NCBI RefSeq assembly: GCF_001425665.1
Contig: NZ_LMCX01000001.1
Location: 310,001-374,000, forward strand
Source of the DNA: Yonghaparkia sp. Root332
Lineage (GTDB): Bacteria > Actinomycetota > Actinomycetes > Actinomycetales > Microbacteriaceae
Length of the DNA stretch: 64,000 bases
Direction of reading: 5' to 3'
Part shown: in pieces, positions 25,782 to 34,438 of the stretch
How positions within the stretch are numbered: position 1 is the stretch's first letter
Layout of the letters: the number at the start of each line of letters is the position of its first letter
The notes under the pieces: generated by a model
Databases searched by the model: none
What the model saw: the letters and a program-made list of their open reading frames with translations, nothing else
What the model was told of the DNA's origin: nothing
Made by a program: the position numbers and the translations under genes

Positions 25782-26552
25782 TCACTCGGCCGCGGCCGAC
25801 GAGGTGGGGCGCCGGCGGGCGACGCGCTTCTTGGCGGCGGATGCCCGGATCGCCGCATCGATCGGCTTGCGTCCGCGGTGCAGGGCCACGACCCCGACCG
25901 TGAGGTTGCGGTAGGCCACGCGCGTGAAGCCGGCGGCGCGCATCCACTGGCACAGGATGCCCTGCTCGGGCCAGTCCGCGATCGACTCGAACAGGTACCG
26001 GTAGGCGTCGGGGTTCGTGCTCGCGGCGCCCGCGATGAAGGGCATGACCTTCTGCAGGTAGGCGAAGTAGCCGCGGCGGATGATGCCGATCGGCGGGCGC
26101 GAGAATTCGCAGATGAGGAGGCGTCCGCCGGGCTTCAGGACGCGGTACATCTCGCTCAGAGCGAGGCGCGGGTCCTCCACGTTTCGCAGGCCGAAGCTGA
26201 TCGTGACGGCGTCGAACTCGTCGTCGCCGAAGGGCAGCCTCTGCGCGTCGCCCTCGACGAACTCGAGCTCGGGGTGGCGCTTGCGCCCCTCCTCGATCAT
26301 GCCGGCGGAGAAGTCGAACGCGATGACGCGGGCGCCCGACCTCGCGATCGCGGCCGAGCTCGTGCCCGTGCCCGCGGCGATGTCGAGGATGCGCTCGCCC
26401 GGCTGCGGATCGATCGCGCGCACCGTGTGCAGGCGCCAGAGCGAGGCGTTGCCGACGGAGAGCACGGCGTTGGTGCGGTCGTAGCCGCGGGCGACGCCGT
26501 CGAACATTGCCGCGACGTCGCGCGACTTCTTGCTCAGGTCGGCCCTCGTCAC
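25782..26552 (-). CDS. menG: Demethylmenaquinone methyltransferase
   Basis: 256 residues. SAM-binding motif ILDIAAGTGTSSAAIA, UbiE/MenG signatures FDGVARGYDRTNAVLS near the N-terminus and FDAVTISFGLRNVEDP, and post-motif LKPGGRLLICEFSRP. Performs the last C-methylation in menaquinone synthesis. A basic Ala/Lys tail (AAKKRVARRRP) may help membrane association. Divergent from menF, with an 82-bp shared upstream region. Confidence 0.95.
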   Translation of the reverse strand: MTRADLSKKSRDVAAMFDGVARGYDRTNAVLSVGNASLWRLHTVRAIDPQPGERILDIAAGTGTSSAAIARSGARVIAFDFSAGMIEEGRKRHPELEFVEGDAQRLPFGDDEFDAVTISFGLRNVEDPRLALSEMYRVLKPGGRLLICEFSRPPIGIIRRGYFAYLQKVMPFIAGAASTNPDAYRYLFESIADWPEQGILCQWMRAAGFTRVAYRNLTVGVVALHRGRKPIDAAIRASAAKKRVARRRPTSSAAAE

Positions 26553-26634
26553 GCCGCTCAGTCTAGTGAGTGCTCACTGCGCGTTGTCCGCGAGCGGCCT
26601 GGGCGCTCGGGGTCCCGGCGGTACGCTTCCCTAC

Positions 26635-27888
26635 GTGCCCTCCTCCGCGTCGCCGGGAGCCGCCCTGCGCGCGGTCTCCGAACCCGTCGATGACGCGACG
26701 GCCCTGCTCGAGTACGCCTCGGCCGCGCATCCCCTCGTCGCCCTCCGGCGCGGCGACGGCATCGTCGGCATCGGCGAGATCGCCCGCATCACCGTCACCG
26801 GCCCCGACCGCCTCGCGCGCGCCGCGGCCGCGTGGCGCGAGCTCGCCGCGGCCGCCCGCGTCGACGACGCCGTGCACCAGCCCGGGTCGGGGCTCGTCGC
26901 CTTCGGGGCCTTCGCGTTCGCCGACACCTCGGCGGTCGAGAGCGTGCTCATCGTGCCCGAGATCGTCGTGGGCCGGCGCGGGCCGGTCACCTGGGTGACG
27001 CGCATCACCTCCGACGACGGCGGGCGCGACCTCGAGCTCGCCCCTCCCGTGGCGACGCGGCTCGGGGCCCGGCCGCGGGCGACGCTCGCGGCGGCATCCC
27101 TCACGCGCCAGGAGTACGTGGCGCTCGTGCGCGACGTCGTGACTCGGATCCGCTCGGGCGAGGTCGAGAAGGTCGTCATGGCGCGCGACGCGCGCGCGAG
27201 CATCCCCGCCGATGCCGACCGGAGGGCGCTGCTGCAGGAGCTCGCCGAGGCCTACCCCGACACGCTCACCTTCGCCGTCGACGGGCTCGTCGGCGCGAGC
27301 CCCGAGACGCTCGTGAGCGTGCACGCCCGCGAGGCCTCGGCGCGCGTGCTCGCCGGGTCGCGCGCCCGGGGCGCCGGCGCGACCGACGACGCCGCCGCCG
27401 CGACGGCCCTCGCGACGAGCACGAAGGATCTCGACGAGCACGCCTTCGCGGTGCAGAGCGTGCTGCGCGCGCTCCGCCCCCACGCGCGCGCGGTGACCGC
27501 GAGCGAGTCTCCCTTCACCCTCAAGCTCGCCAACCTCTGGCACCTGGCGACGGATGTCGAGGTCGAGCTCTCGGAGGACGCCTCGGGCCTCGATCTCGTG
27601 GCCGCCCTGCACCCCACGGCCGCGGTCGCCGGCAGCCCGACGGCGGACGCCCTGCGGCTCATCGCCGAGCTGGAGCCCTTCGATCGCGGCCGCTACGCCG
27701 GCCCGGTCGGCTGGATCGACCAGGACGGCGACGGCGAGTGGGTCATCGCGCTGCGCTGCGCGCGCATCGACGACGACGGCACGCTCACGGCGTACGCGGG
27801 GGCGGGCATCGTCGCGGACTCCGACCCGGAGTCGGAGCTCGCCGAGACGCGCATGAAGTTCCGTCCGATCGCGGATGCCCTGCGCTAG
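26635..27888 (+). CDS. menF: Isochorismate synthase
   Basis: 417 residues from GTG 26635 (VPSSASPGAALRAV). Earlier starts would overlap menG on the other strand. Chorismate-binding fold motifs: GEVEKVVMARDARA, VGASPETLVSVH, LAGSRARGAGA, HPTAAVAGSPTADALRLIAELEPFDRGRYAGPVGW (given in parts HPTAAVAGSP and GRYAGPVGWID) and the final ALRCARIDDDGTLTAYAGAGIVADSDPE. It converts chorismate to isochorismate, the first committed step. Confidence 0.93.
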   Translation: MPSSASPGAALRAVSEPVDDATALLEYASAAHPLVALRRGDGIVGIGEIARITVTGPDRLARAAAAWRELAAAARVDDAVHQPGSGLVAFGAFAFADTSAVESVLIVPEIVVGRRGPVTWVTRITSDDGGRDLELAPPVATRLGARPRATLAAASLTRQEYVALVRDVVTRIRSGEVEKVVMARDARASIPADADRRALLQELAEAYPDTLTFAVDGLVGASPETLVSVHAREASARVLAGSRARGAGATDDAAAATALATSTKDLDEHAFAVQSVLRALRPHARAVTASESPFTLKLANLWHLATDVEVELSEDASGLDLVAALHPTAAVAGSPTADALRLIAELEPFDRGRYAGPVGWIDQDGDGEWVIALRCARIDDDGTLTAYAGAGIVADSDPESELAETRMKFRPIADALR

Positions 27889-27915
27889 TCGCCCGCTCGA
27901 CCGGCCCGCGCGGTC

Positions 27916-28740
27916 CTAGCTCGCCGCGAGCCGCCGCTTCTCGAGCTCGACGTCGAAGTCGGCGGCCGGCCACTGCGGGTCGAGCTCGCGCAGCTCGCGC
28001 AGCAGGAGGTGCTGCACGGCGAGGCGGGCGAACCACTTGCGGTCGGCGGGCACGACGAACCACGGGGCGTGATCGGCGTCGGTCTCGGCGATGGCGCGCT
28101 CGTAGGCCTCCATGTACTGCGGCCAGAGCATCCGCTCGTCGACGTCGCCGGGGTTGTACTTCCAGTGCTTATCGGCGCGATCGAGGCGCTCCTGCAGGCG
28201 CTCCTTCTGCTCATCGGGCGAGATGTGGAGCATGACCTTGATGACGCGCGTGCCGTCGTCGACGAGTCGCCGCTCGAAGTCGCGGATCTCGCCGTAGCGG
28301 CGCTCGATCTCGTCGGCCGGGGCGAGCTCGCGGACGCGCGCGATGAGGACGTCCTCGTAGTGCGAGCGGTCGAAGACGCCGATCATGCCGGGGCCGGGGA
28401 GGCGGCGCGCGATGCGGGCGAGGAAGTGCTCGGCGAGCTCCTCCGGCGTGGGCTTCTTGAAGGCGGCGAGCGCGACGCCCTGCGGGTCGACGGCGCCGAC
28501 GACGTGGCGGAGGATTCCACCCTTGCCGGCGGTGTCCATGGCCTGGAGGACGAGGAGGATGCGCCGCTCGTCGCCCGCGCGACTCGCGGCGAAGAGCTTC
28601 TCCTGCAGGGCGCTGAGCTCGTCGGCGCCGGCCGCGAGGGCCGCCTGCCCGTCCTTCTTGTCGCCGTCGAAGCCGGGGGTGGCGCGGGTGTCGATGTCGG
28701 CGAGGCGCACGTCGGCGCCGGCTCGCAGCAGCTGGTCCAT
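27916..28740 (-). CDS. Polyphosphate kinase 2 family protein (first copy)
   Basis: 274 residues. Walker A in LVLQAMDTAGKGGILRHVV, Walker B-like FDRSHYEDVLIARV, and lid region KERLQERLDRADKHWKYNPGDVDER. The KHWKYNPGD motif points to the class of PPK2 enzymes that phosphorylate nucleoside mono- or diphosphates from polyphosphate. Single gene converging on menF. A second, more distant PPK2 lies at 60024. Confidence 0.9.
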   Translation of the reverse strand: MDQLLRAGADVRLADIDTRATPGFDGDKKDGQAALAAGADELSALQEKLFAASRAGDERRILLVLQAMDTAGKGGILRHVVGAVDPQGVALAAFKKPTPEELAEHFLARIARRLPGPGMIGVFDRSHYEDVLIARVRELAPADEIERRYGEIRDFERRLVDDGTRVIKVMLHISPDEQKERLQERLDRADKHWKYNPGDVDERMLWPQYMEAYERAIAETDADHAPWFVVPADRKWFARLAVQHLLLRELRELDPQWPAADFDVELEKRRLAAS

Positions 28741-28790
28741 GGGGCGACGCTACGCGGCGCGCGGCCTGCGCGTCGAGTGCGCTCACGGGC

Positions 28791-30509
28791 CTACGGCTCG
28801 AGGGGCACGTGCACGAGCAGCAGGCGCTCGCGCGCGGTGAGGGCGTCGTCGAGCTCGGCGCGCGTCGTGACGCGACGGTGCTCCCACCCGCCGGCCGCGG
28901 CGAGCGCCGCGAAGTCGACCGCGACGGGTGTGCGCATGACGCGGGTGAAGTCGTCGGCATCGGCGGTCGCGGCGACCTCGAGCGAGTCGAAGATCGTCCC
29001 GCCGCCGTCGTCGCCGACGAACACGTGCAGCGAGACGTCCTCCGGCAGCGGAGCCAGGAGCGCCCCGGCGTCGTGGACCGCGGCGAGGTCGCCGAGCAGC
29101 ACGCGGACGACGCCGCGGCGCTCGGCTCGACGGGCGGCGAGCGCGATGCCGGCGGCCGTCGAGATCGTGCCGTCGATGCCGGCGAGACCGCGGTTGGCGT
29201 GGACGGGGATCCTCTTGCCGGGAACGATGCGGTCGGCCTCCCGGATGAGGCGCGAGGCCCCCAGCACGAGGCGATCGTGCGGCCAGGTGGATGCCCAGAG
29301 CGCGCGGGCGAGCATCCGCCGGTCGACGGGGGCGCGCAGGATCGCCATCTCGGCGCGGGCGAAGGCGGCTCGCACGCTCGGCTCCTCCGAGACGGCCGCA
29401 CCGAGATCGGGCGCGGGGTCGTCGGGCGCCTCCGACTCGAGCACGGCGCGCGACATCGCGACCCAGCCGCCCACCCAGCGCCGCACGACCGCCGGGTCGG
29501 GGATGCCGTGCACGCGGACGCCGTCGACGATGCGCGCGCGGCGACCCGGGTCGTACGCCTCGACCCCGGGCGTGCGGATGACGATCGCCTCGACGTCCGC
29601 GCGCTGCAGCAGCGCCGGCACCTCGCGGCTCAGCGTCGGATGGCCGACGACGATCGCGCGCGCGACCGCGTCGCCGTGGGGCCCGCGCAGCACGTCGCGG
29701 TAGGCCGCGACGACGTGCCGACCGAAGCGCGACTCGCTCGCGACCTCGGCGATGAGCGGGGCGCCGAGCTTCTCGGCGAGCTCCGTCGCGAGCGGCCCGG
29801 CCCCGGTGCCCGCGATGACGACGGTCGCGTCGTCGGGCTCCAGGTCGAGCACGATGCGGTCGCGGCGATCGCCCGGCGCGGTCGTGCCGCGCTCGTCGTC
29901 ACCGGCGGCGGGATGCTCGCCCGCACCGAGGTCGGCGGGAAGCTCCACGGCTCCGCTGAGCGGCTCGCGGTAGGCGAGGTTCACGTGCACCGGGCCCTCC
30001 GCCGCGGCGCGGACGGCGAGCTCGGCCAGGTCGCCCGCGTCGTCGACCTCGTGGGCAGCGCCGACGGGAGCCGCGACGTCCCAGTCGGCGCGCACGAGGT
30101 CGCCGAAGATGCCCGGCTGCACGGTCGTCTGATTGCTGCCGATTCCCCGCAGCTCGGCGGGCCGGTCGGCCGAGAGCACGATGATGCCGACTCCCGAGTG
30201 GTGGGCCTCGAGGACGGCCGGGTGCAGGTTCGCGACGGCGGTCCCCGAGGTGCAGATGACGGGCACGGGCAGGCCCGACTCGGCGGCGAGGCCGAGGGCG
30301 GTGAACCCCGCGACCCGCTCGTCCACGCGGACGTGCAGCTCGATCGCGCCGGCGCGGGCGGCGGCCGCGACGGCGAGCGCGAGGGCCTGCGAGCGGGAGC
30401 CGGGGCTCAGGACGACGTCGCGCACGCCGTGGCGGATCAGCCCGACGACGAGGGCGGTCGCGGCGCGCTGCGCCGGCGACTCAGCGGGCGGAGTCGTCGC
30501 GGGTGTCAT
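28791..30509 (-). CDS. menD: SEPHCHC synthase
   Basis: 572 residues. ThDP-enzyme: LIRHGVRDVVLSPGSRSQAL at the N-terminus, the ThDP Glu motif in VPVICTSGTAVANLHPAVLEAHHS, DRPAELRGIGSNQTTVQPGIFG, and the C-terminal pyrophosphate/Mg loop LLGDLAAVHDAGALL and VGDDGGGTIFDSL. It couples isochorismate with 2-oxoglutarate. Its start codon overlaps the end of the upstream small membrane gene by 29 bases. Confidence 0.95.
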   Translation of the reverse strand: MTPATTPPAESPAQRAATALVVGLIRHGVRDVVLSPGSRSQALALAVAAAARAGAIELHVRVDERVAGFTALGLAAESGLPVPVICTSGTAVANLHPAVLEAHHSGVGIIVLSADRPAELRGIGSNQTTVQPGIFGDLVRADWDVAAPVGAAHEVDDAGDLAELAVRAAAEGPVHVNLAYREPLSGAVELPADLGAGEHPAAGDDERGTTAPGDRRDRIVLDLEPDDATVVIAGTGAGPLATELAEKLGAPLIAEVASESRFGRHVVAAYRDVLRGPHGDAVARAIVVGHPTLSREVPALLQRADVEAIVIRTPGVEAYDPGRRARIVDGVRVHGIPDPAVVRRWVGGWVAMSRAVLESEAPDDPAPDLGAAVSEEPSVRAAFARAEMAILRAPVDRRMLARALWASTWPHDRLVLGASRLIREADRIVPGKRIPVHANRGLAGIDGTISTAAGIALAARRAERRGVVRVLLGDLAAVHDAGALLAPLPEDVSLHVFVGDDGGGTIFDSLEVAATADADDFTRVMRTPVAVDFAALAAAGGWEHRRVTTRAELDDALTARERLLLVHVPLEP

Positions 30510-30834
30510 CGTCGAGGTCGGCGAGTTCCTGCTCGAGACGGCGGAGGCGCTCGTCCTGCTCCGCGCGGCGCGCGACGTCCTCCCGGTTGATGGAGCCGAG
30601 GAAGTCGGGGTCGTCGTCGGGGGCGATGATGCGCGTGCCGCCGGACGTGCGGCGGGCCTTGCCGATGACGAGCCAGAGGATGCCGCCGATGACCGGCAGG
30701 AGAACGACGAGGATGGCCCAGACGGGCTTCTGCAGGCCGCGCACGCGGGAGCGGTCGGTGAGCAGGACGTCGACGAGCGTGTAGATCGTGAACGCGACCG
30801 CGACCACGGCGAGCACGACGAGGAACCTGGCCAT
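30481..30834 (-). CDS. Small PLDc_N-domain membrane protein
   Basis: 117 residues. First helix FLVVLAVVAVAFTIYTLVDVLL, then KPVWAILVVLLPVIGGILWLVIG, the PLDase N-terminal pair found alone or on cardiolipin synthases. A charged C-terminal tail (INREDVARRAEQDERLRRLEQEL) is probably coiled coil. No HKD motif, so not itself a phospholipase. Coupled to menD by a 29-base overlap; functional link unknown. Confidence 0.85.
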   Translation of the reverse strand: MARFLVVLAVVAVAFTIYTLVDVLLTDRSRVRGLQKPVWAILVVLLPVIGGILWLVIGKARRTSGGTRIIAPDDDPDFLGSINREDVARRAEQDERLRRLEQELADLDDDTRDDSAR

Positions 30835-30924
30835 GGGGCGAGTGTACGCCGGACCCCTGGGCCCGCGCCGGGTGCGGTCGGGGAGCGGAGCGGGTGCTCG
30901 GACGGCCGCTCCTAGACTGGGGGC

Positions 30925-31200
30925 GTGAACCCCTGGATCCAGTACAGCCTCGTGCGTCTCGGCATCTTCGGAGCGGCGTTCGCCCTGCTCTTCCTGGTGC
31001 TGCCGGCCCCGCTGGAGTCGATCGGCGTCGTCGGGTTCGCCGTCATCGTGATCGCCGCCGTCATCGCGGCCGTCGTCGCCCTCACGGTCTCGTACATCTT
31101 CTTCGGCCGGCTCCGCGACGCGGTGGCCGCCGACCTCGCCGAGCGCCGGGCGAAGCCCGCCGTCGACCCGGACGCCGCGGCCGAGGACGCCGCGAGCTGA
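30925..31200 (+). CDS. DUF4229 membrane protein
   Basis: 91 residues with two helices (LGIFGAAFALLFLVL and VVGFAVIVIAAVIAAVVALTVSYIFFG), a short loop and an acidic tail. Matches the small DUF4229 family that commonly neighbours menA/menD in Actinobacteria. Starts at GTG. Function unknown. Confidence 0.82.
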   Translation: MNPWIQYSLVRLGIFGAAFALLFLVLPAPLESIGVVGFAVIVIAAVIAAVVALTVSYIFFGRLRDAVAADLAERRAKPAVDPDAAAEDAAS

Positions 31201-31210
31201 CCGAGTACGA

Positions 31211-32218
31211 CTAGAAGGCGATCGCGGCAGCGAGCCCGAGCCCGGTCGCGAGCGCCGCGAGCGAGGTGAGCTTGAGCGCGAGCACGAGCTCGGCCGCCGT
31301 GCGCGCGAGCACCACGATGAGGATGACGGGCGCACTGATCAGCAGAGTGAAGTACACGTACGGCGCCCACACGTAGAGCGCCGCGTACCAGCCGAGCACG
31401 CCGTAGGCGCCGACGATGAGCACCGAGAAGAGGATGCGGGCCGCCCGATCGCCCAGCCGCACGGCCAGCGTGCGCTTGCCGGCCAGGGCATCCTGACCGC
31501 GATCGCGGATGTTGTTGACGAGCATGACGGCCGCCGCGAAGAGACCTGCGATGACGCCCGCGAGCCAGGCGTCGAGCGGAGCGTCGACGATCTGCACGTA
31601 GGTCGTGCCGACGGTCGCGACGAGGCCGAAGAACACGAACGCGACGAGCTCGCCGAGGCCCGAGTAGCCGTAGGGGCGGCGGCCGCCGGTGTAGAACCAC
31701 GCGGCGGCGAGCGCGACGGCTCCGATCAGCAGCAGCCAGTACTGGCCGCTCAGCACGACCACGGCGAGGCCGGCGAGCGCACCGAGGCCGAAGAAGACGA
31801 GCGCGACGGTGAGCACGGTGCGCGCCGGCGCGGCACCCGAGCCGGTGAGGCGCCGCGGGCCGACGCGCTGGGCGTCGGTGCCGCGCACGCCGTCGGAGTA
31901 GTCGTTGGCGTAGTTGACCCCGATCTGCAGGAGCACCGCGGTCGCGAGGCAGAGCACCGCGATGAGGATGTCCGCGCCGGCGTTCACGTGCGCGACGGCC
32001 GTCCCGAGGGCGACGGGCGCGATCGCGAGGCTCAGGGTGCGCAGGCGGGCGCCGGCGATCCAGTCGCGCGCGGTCGCGCGCGACGCCGCCGCCGGGTTGC
32101 CCGAACGCGCGGCCGAGGCCGGTCGTCCGCCGGGTCGCCCCGAGCGCTTCTTCGCCGAGGAGGAGCCTGAGGTCTTCTGGGGTGCCCTGGTCGCAGGTCG
32201 CTTCGTCGCCACGAGCAT
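31211..32218 (-). CDS. menA: 1,4-dihydroxy-2-naphthoate polyprenyltransferase
   Basis: 335 residues from ATG 32218. About nine helices; Asp-rich motif IGVNYANDYSDGVRGTDAQRVGPRRL is shortened here to NYANDYSDG, and the second is NNIRDRGQDALAGKRTLAVRLG. It attaches the polyprenyl chain and decarboxylates DHNA in the membrane. An unusual ~50-residue N-terminal extension rich in Lys, Arg, Ser and Pro precedes the first helix (RDWIAGARLRTLSLA). The start lies five bases after the menE stop. Confidence 0.93.
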   Translation of the reverse strand: MLVATKRPATRAPQKTSGSSSAKKRSGRPGGRPASAARSGNPAAASRATARDWIAGARLRTLSLAIAPVALGTAVAHVNAGADILIAVLCLATAVLLQIGVNYANDYSDGVRGTDAQRVGPRRLTGSGAAPARTVLTVALVFFGLGALAGLAVVVLSGQYWLLLIGAVALAAAWFYTGGRRPYGYSGLGELVAFVFFGLVATVGTTYVQIVDAPLDAWLAGVIAGLFAAAVMLVNNIRDRGQDALAGKRTLAVRLGDRAARILFSVLIVGAYGVLGWYAALYVWAPYVYFTLLISAPVILIVVLARTAAELVLALKLTSLAALATGLGLAAAIAF

Positions 32219-32222
32219 GATC

Positions 32223-33353
32223 CTAGGGGCGGGCGCGCTCCGCGATGGCGAGGCGGTCGGGCTTGCCGGAGGGCAGCGTCGGCAGAGCATCCACCGTGAT
32301 GACGCGGTCGGGGCGCGCCTCGGGCGGGAGGACGGCGCCCACCGCGCGCCGCAGCGCCGCGAGGTCGGGGCGCGCGGTCGTCACGACGACGGGGACCTCG
32401 CCCCACTCGGGGTGGTGGCCCGCGACGACGACGGCGTCGGAGAGCCCGGGCTGCTCGCGGACGACGCGCTCGACGTCGCCGAGCCTCACTTTGAGGCCGC
32501 CCGTCACGATCGTGTCGTCGAGGCGGCCGGTGACGCGCAGCACGCCGTCGACGAGCTCGCCGGCGTCGTCGGTGCGGTACCAGCGGTGCTCGTCGTGCTC
32601 GACGAACGTGCGCTCGGTGCGCTCGGGGTCGCCGAGGTAGTACTCGGCGATCGTCGGGCCGCCGAGCTCGATGCGACCGTCGACGATGCGCACCATCGCC
32701 TGCCCGATCGGGCGGCCGTCGTACACGAAGCCGCCGCACGTCTCGCTCGAGCCGTACGTGCGGGTGACGCGCCAGCCGTGCGCGCGGGCGCGGTCGACGA
32801 GCGCGGCGGGCGTCGACTGGCCGCCGACGAGGATGCGCGAGAACCCGGCGATCGCCTCGCGCAGCTCGTCGTTCGCGTCGGCCTCGTCGAGCAGGCGCCC
32901 GAGCTGGGCCGGGACGAGTGCGGTGTACCGCACCTTCTCGGTCATTCGGCCGGTCGCGGCGAGGACGGTCGCGGCGTCCATACGGCCGGGCGCGACCGCA
33001 ACAGGGGGGATGCCCGCCGCGAGCGAGCGCGCGAGCACGTTGATGCCGGCGATGTAGTGCACGGGCAGCGCGAGCAGCCACTGGCCGGGCTCGCCGAGCG
33101 CGCCGTTGGAGGCGGCGGCGCTCGCGAGCACGGCGTCGGCGCTCAGGGCGACGCGCTTGGGCGTGCCGGTCGACCCGCTCGTCTCCACGACGAGGGCGAT
33201 GCGCTTCTCGACCTCGAGCGGGGCGGTCTGGACGGGGTTCACTCCGCCGCCGCGGAAGAGGACCGCGGGCCCATCGCCGCTCAGCGCGTCGCGCAGGTGC
33301 GCGAGGCACGCAAGAGGGTCGGAAGTGTCGATGACGGCGAGCGGACGGGTCAC
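32223..33353 (-). CDS. menE: o-succinylbenzoate-CoA ligase
   Basis: 376 residues, shorter than the usual ~450-500 but with all core motifs: phosphate loop ALVVETSGSTGTPKRVAL, YGSSETCGGFVYDG, YRTDDAGEL, VTGRLDDTIVTGGLKVRLGDVER and the catalytic Lys in LPSGKPDRLAI. The N-terminal region is reduced, which is common in actinobacterial MenE. Part of menB-menE-menA, all on the minus strand. Confidence 0.93.
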   Translation of the reverse strand: MTRPLAVIDTSDPLACLAHLRDALSGDGPAVLFRGGGVNPVQTAPLEVEKRIALVVETSGSTGTPKRVALSADAVLASAAASNGALGEPGQWLLALPVHYIAGINVLARSLAAGIPPVAVAPGRMDAATVLAATGRMTEKVRYTALVPAQLGRLLDEADANDELREAIAGFSRILVGGQSTPAALVDRARAHGWRVTRTYGSSETCGGFVYDGRPIGQAMVRIVDGRIELGGPTIAEYYLGDPERTERTFVEHDEHRWYRTDDAGELVDGVLRVTGRLDDTIVTGGLKVRLGDVERVVREQPGLSDAVVVAGHHPEWGEVPVVVTTARPDLAALRRAVGAVLPPEARPDRVITVDALPTLPSGKPDRLAIAERARP

Positions 33354-33381
33354 CCGTTCACGCTAGCGCGCAGGGCTGTCA

Positions 33382-33428
33382 GTACTGCCAGGGGCCCCGT
33401 GCTGCCAGGGGCCTAGTACTGCCAGGGG
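33382..33428. repeat. Three 13-bp direct repeats at 17-bp spacing
   Basis: GTACTGCCAGGGG, GTGCTGCCAGGGG and GTACTGCCAGGGG start at 33382, 33399 and 33416. The last copy contains the final codons and stop of menB; the others are downstream duplicates. This looks like slippage duplication of the gene end. Confidence 0.9.
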
Positions 33429-34372
33429 AACGGCGACCAGTCGGGCGCGCGCTTCTCGAGGAAGCTGTCGCGGCCCTCGACGGCCTCGTCGGTGCCGTAT
33501 GCGAGCCGCGTGGCCTCGCCCGCGAAGAGCTGCTGCCCCACCATCCCGTCGTCGGTGAGGTTCATCGCGTACTTGAGCATGCGGATCGCCGTGGGGCTCT
33601 TGGTGAGGATCGTCTCGGCCCAGTCGAGCGCCGTGGCCTCGAGCTCGGCGTGCGGCACGACGGCGTTCACGGTGCCCATCGCGTAGGCGCGGTCGGCGTC
33701 GTATTCGCGGGCGAGGAAGAAGATCTCGCGCGCGATCTTCTGCCCGACCTGCTTGGCGAGGTAGGCGCTGCCGTACCCGGCGTCGAAGCTGCCGACATCG
33801 GCGTCGGTCTGCTTGAAGCGCGCGTGCTCGCGGCTCGCGATCGTGAGGTCGCACACGACGTGCAGCGAGTGCCCGCCGCCCGCCGCCCACCCGGGCACGA
33901 CGGCGATGACGACCTTGGGCATGAAGCGGATGAGGCGCTGCACCTCGAGGATGTGGAGCCGCGGCGCGCTGGAGCTGGGGCGGAGGCCATTTCTGGCCTC
34001 CGCTGCGACGCCAGCGCCGACGCCCGTCTCGGGCGTCGGTTCGTACTCATAACCAAAGCGGCCGCGGATGCGCTGGTCCCCACCCGAGCAGAACGCCCAC
34101 CCCGCATCCTTCGGGCTCGGCCCATTGCCGGTCAGCAGCACGACGCCGACGCGCGGGTTCTGGCGGGCGTCGTCGAGCGCGCGGTAGAGCTCGTCGACCG
34201 TGTGCGGGCGGAACGCGTTGCGCACCTCGGGCCGGTCGAACGCGATGCGCGCGATGCGCCCGCTCGTGTCGAGGTGGTACGTGATGTCGGTGAGGGCGTC
34301 GAAGCCGTCGACGGGGCGCCAGCGCTCGGGGTCGAACAGCTCGGAGACGTGCGGGGCTGCGGGCTCGGCCAT
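33413..34372 (-). CDS. menB: 1,4-dihydroxy-2-naphthoyl-CoA synthase
   Basis: 319 residues, crotonase fold. Matches MenB throughout: VVLLTGNGPSPKDAGWAFCSGGDQ, LHILEVQRLIRFMPKVVIAVV, PGWAAGGGHSLHVVCDL, FKQTDADVGSFDAGYGSAYL, and the C-terminal GRDSFLEKRAPDWSPFPW. Between GRFGYEYE and RLHILEVQ, where relatives such as the mycobacterial enzyme have ~15 residues, there are ~27 with no similarity (TPETGVGAGVAAEARNGLRP region). They are encoded by two DNA hairpins. The reading frame is preserved and the surrounding active-site segments are intact, so it should be functional. Confidence 0.94.
   Translation of the reverse strand: MAEPAAPHVSELFDPERWRPVDGFDALTDITYHLDTSGRIARIAFDRPEVRNAFRPHTVDELYRALDDARQNPRVGVVLLTGNGPSPKDAGWAFCSGGDQRIRGRFGYEYEPTPETGVGAGVAAEARNGLRPSSSAPRLHILEVQRLIRFMPKVVIAVVPGWAAGGGHSLHVVCDLTIASREHARFKQTDADVGSFDAGYGSAYLAKQVGQKIAREIFFLAREYDADRAYAMGTVNAVVPHAELEATALDWAETILTKSPTAIRMLKYAMNLTDDGMVGQQLFAGEATRLAYGTDEAVEGRDSFLEKRAPDWSPFPWQY
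33980..34039. repeat. Double palindrome inside menB
   Basis: GCGGAGGCCA-TTTC-TGGCCTCCGC (33980-34003) and CCGACGCCCG-TCT-CGGGCGTCGG (34017-34039): two perfect 10-bp hairpins 13 bases apart, exactly at the divergent loop of MenB. Suggests an in-frame palindromic insertion. Confidence 0.85.
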
Positions 34373-34438
34373 GCCGCCAGCCTACGCGCGGGGGCGCGCG
34401 GCCGACCTGCGCGACAGGGCAGTGCCAGACTGGGGCGC

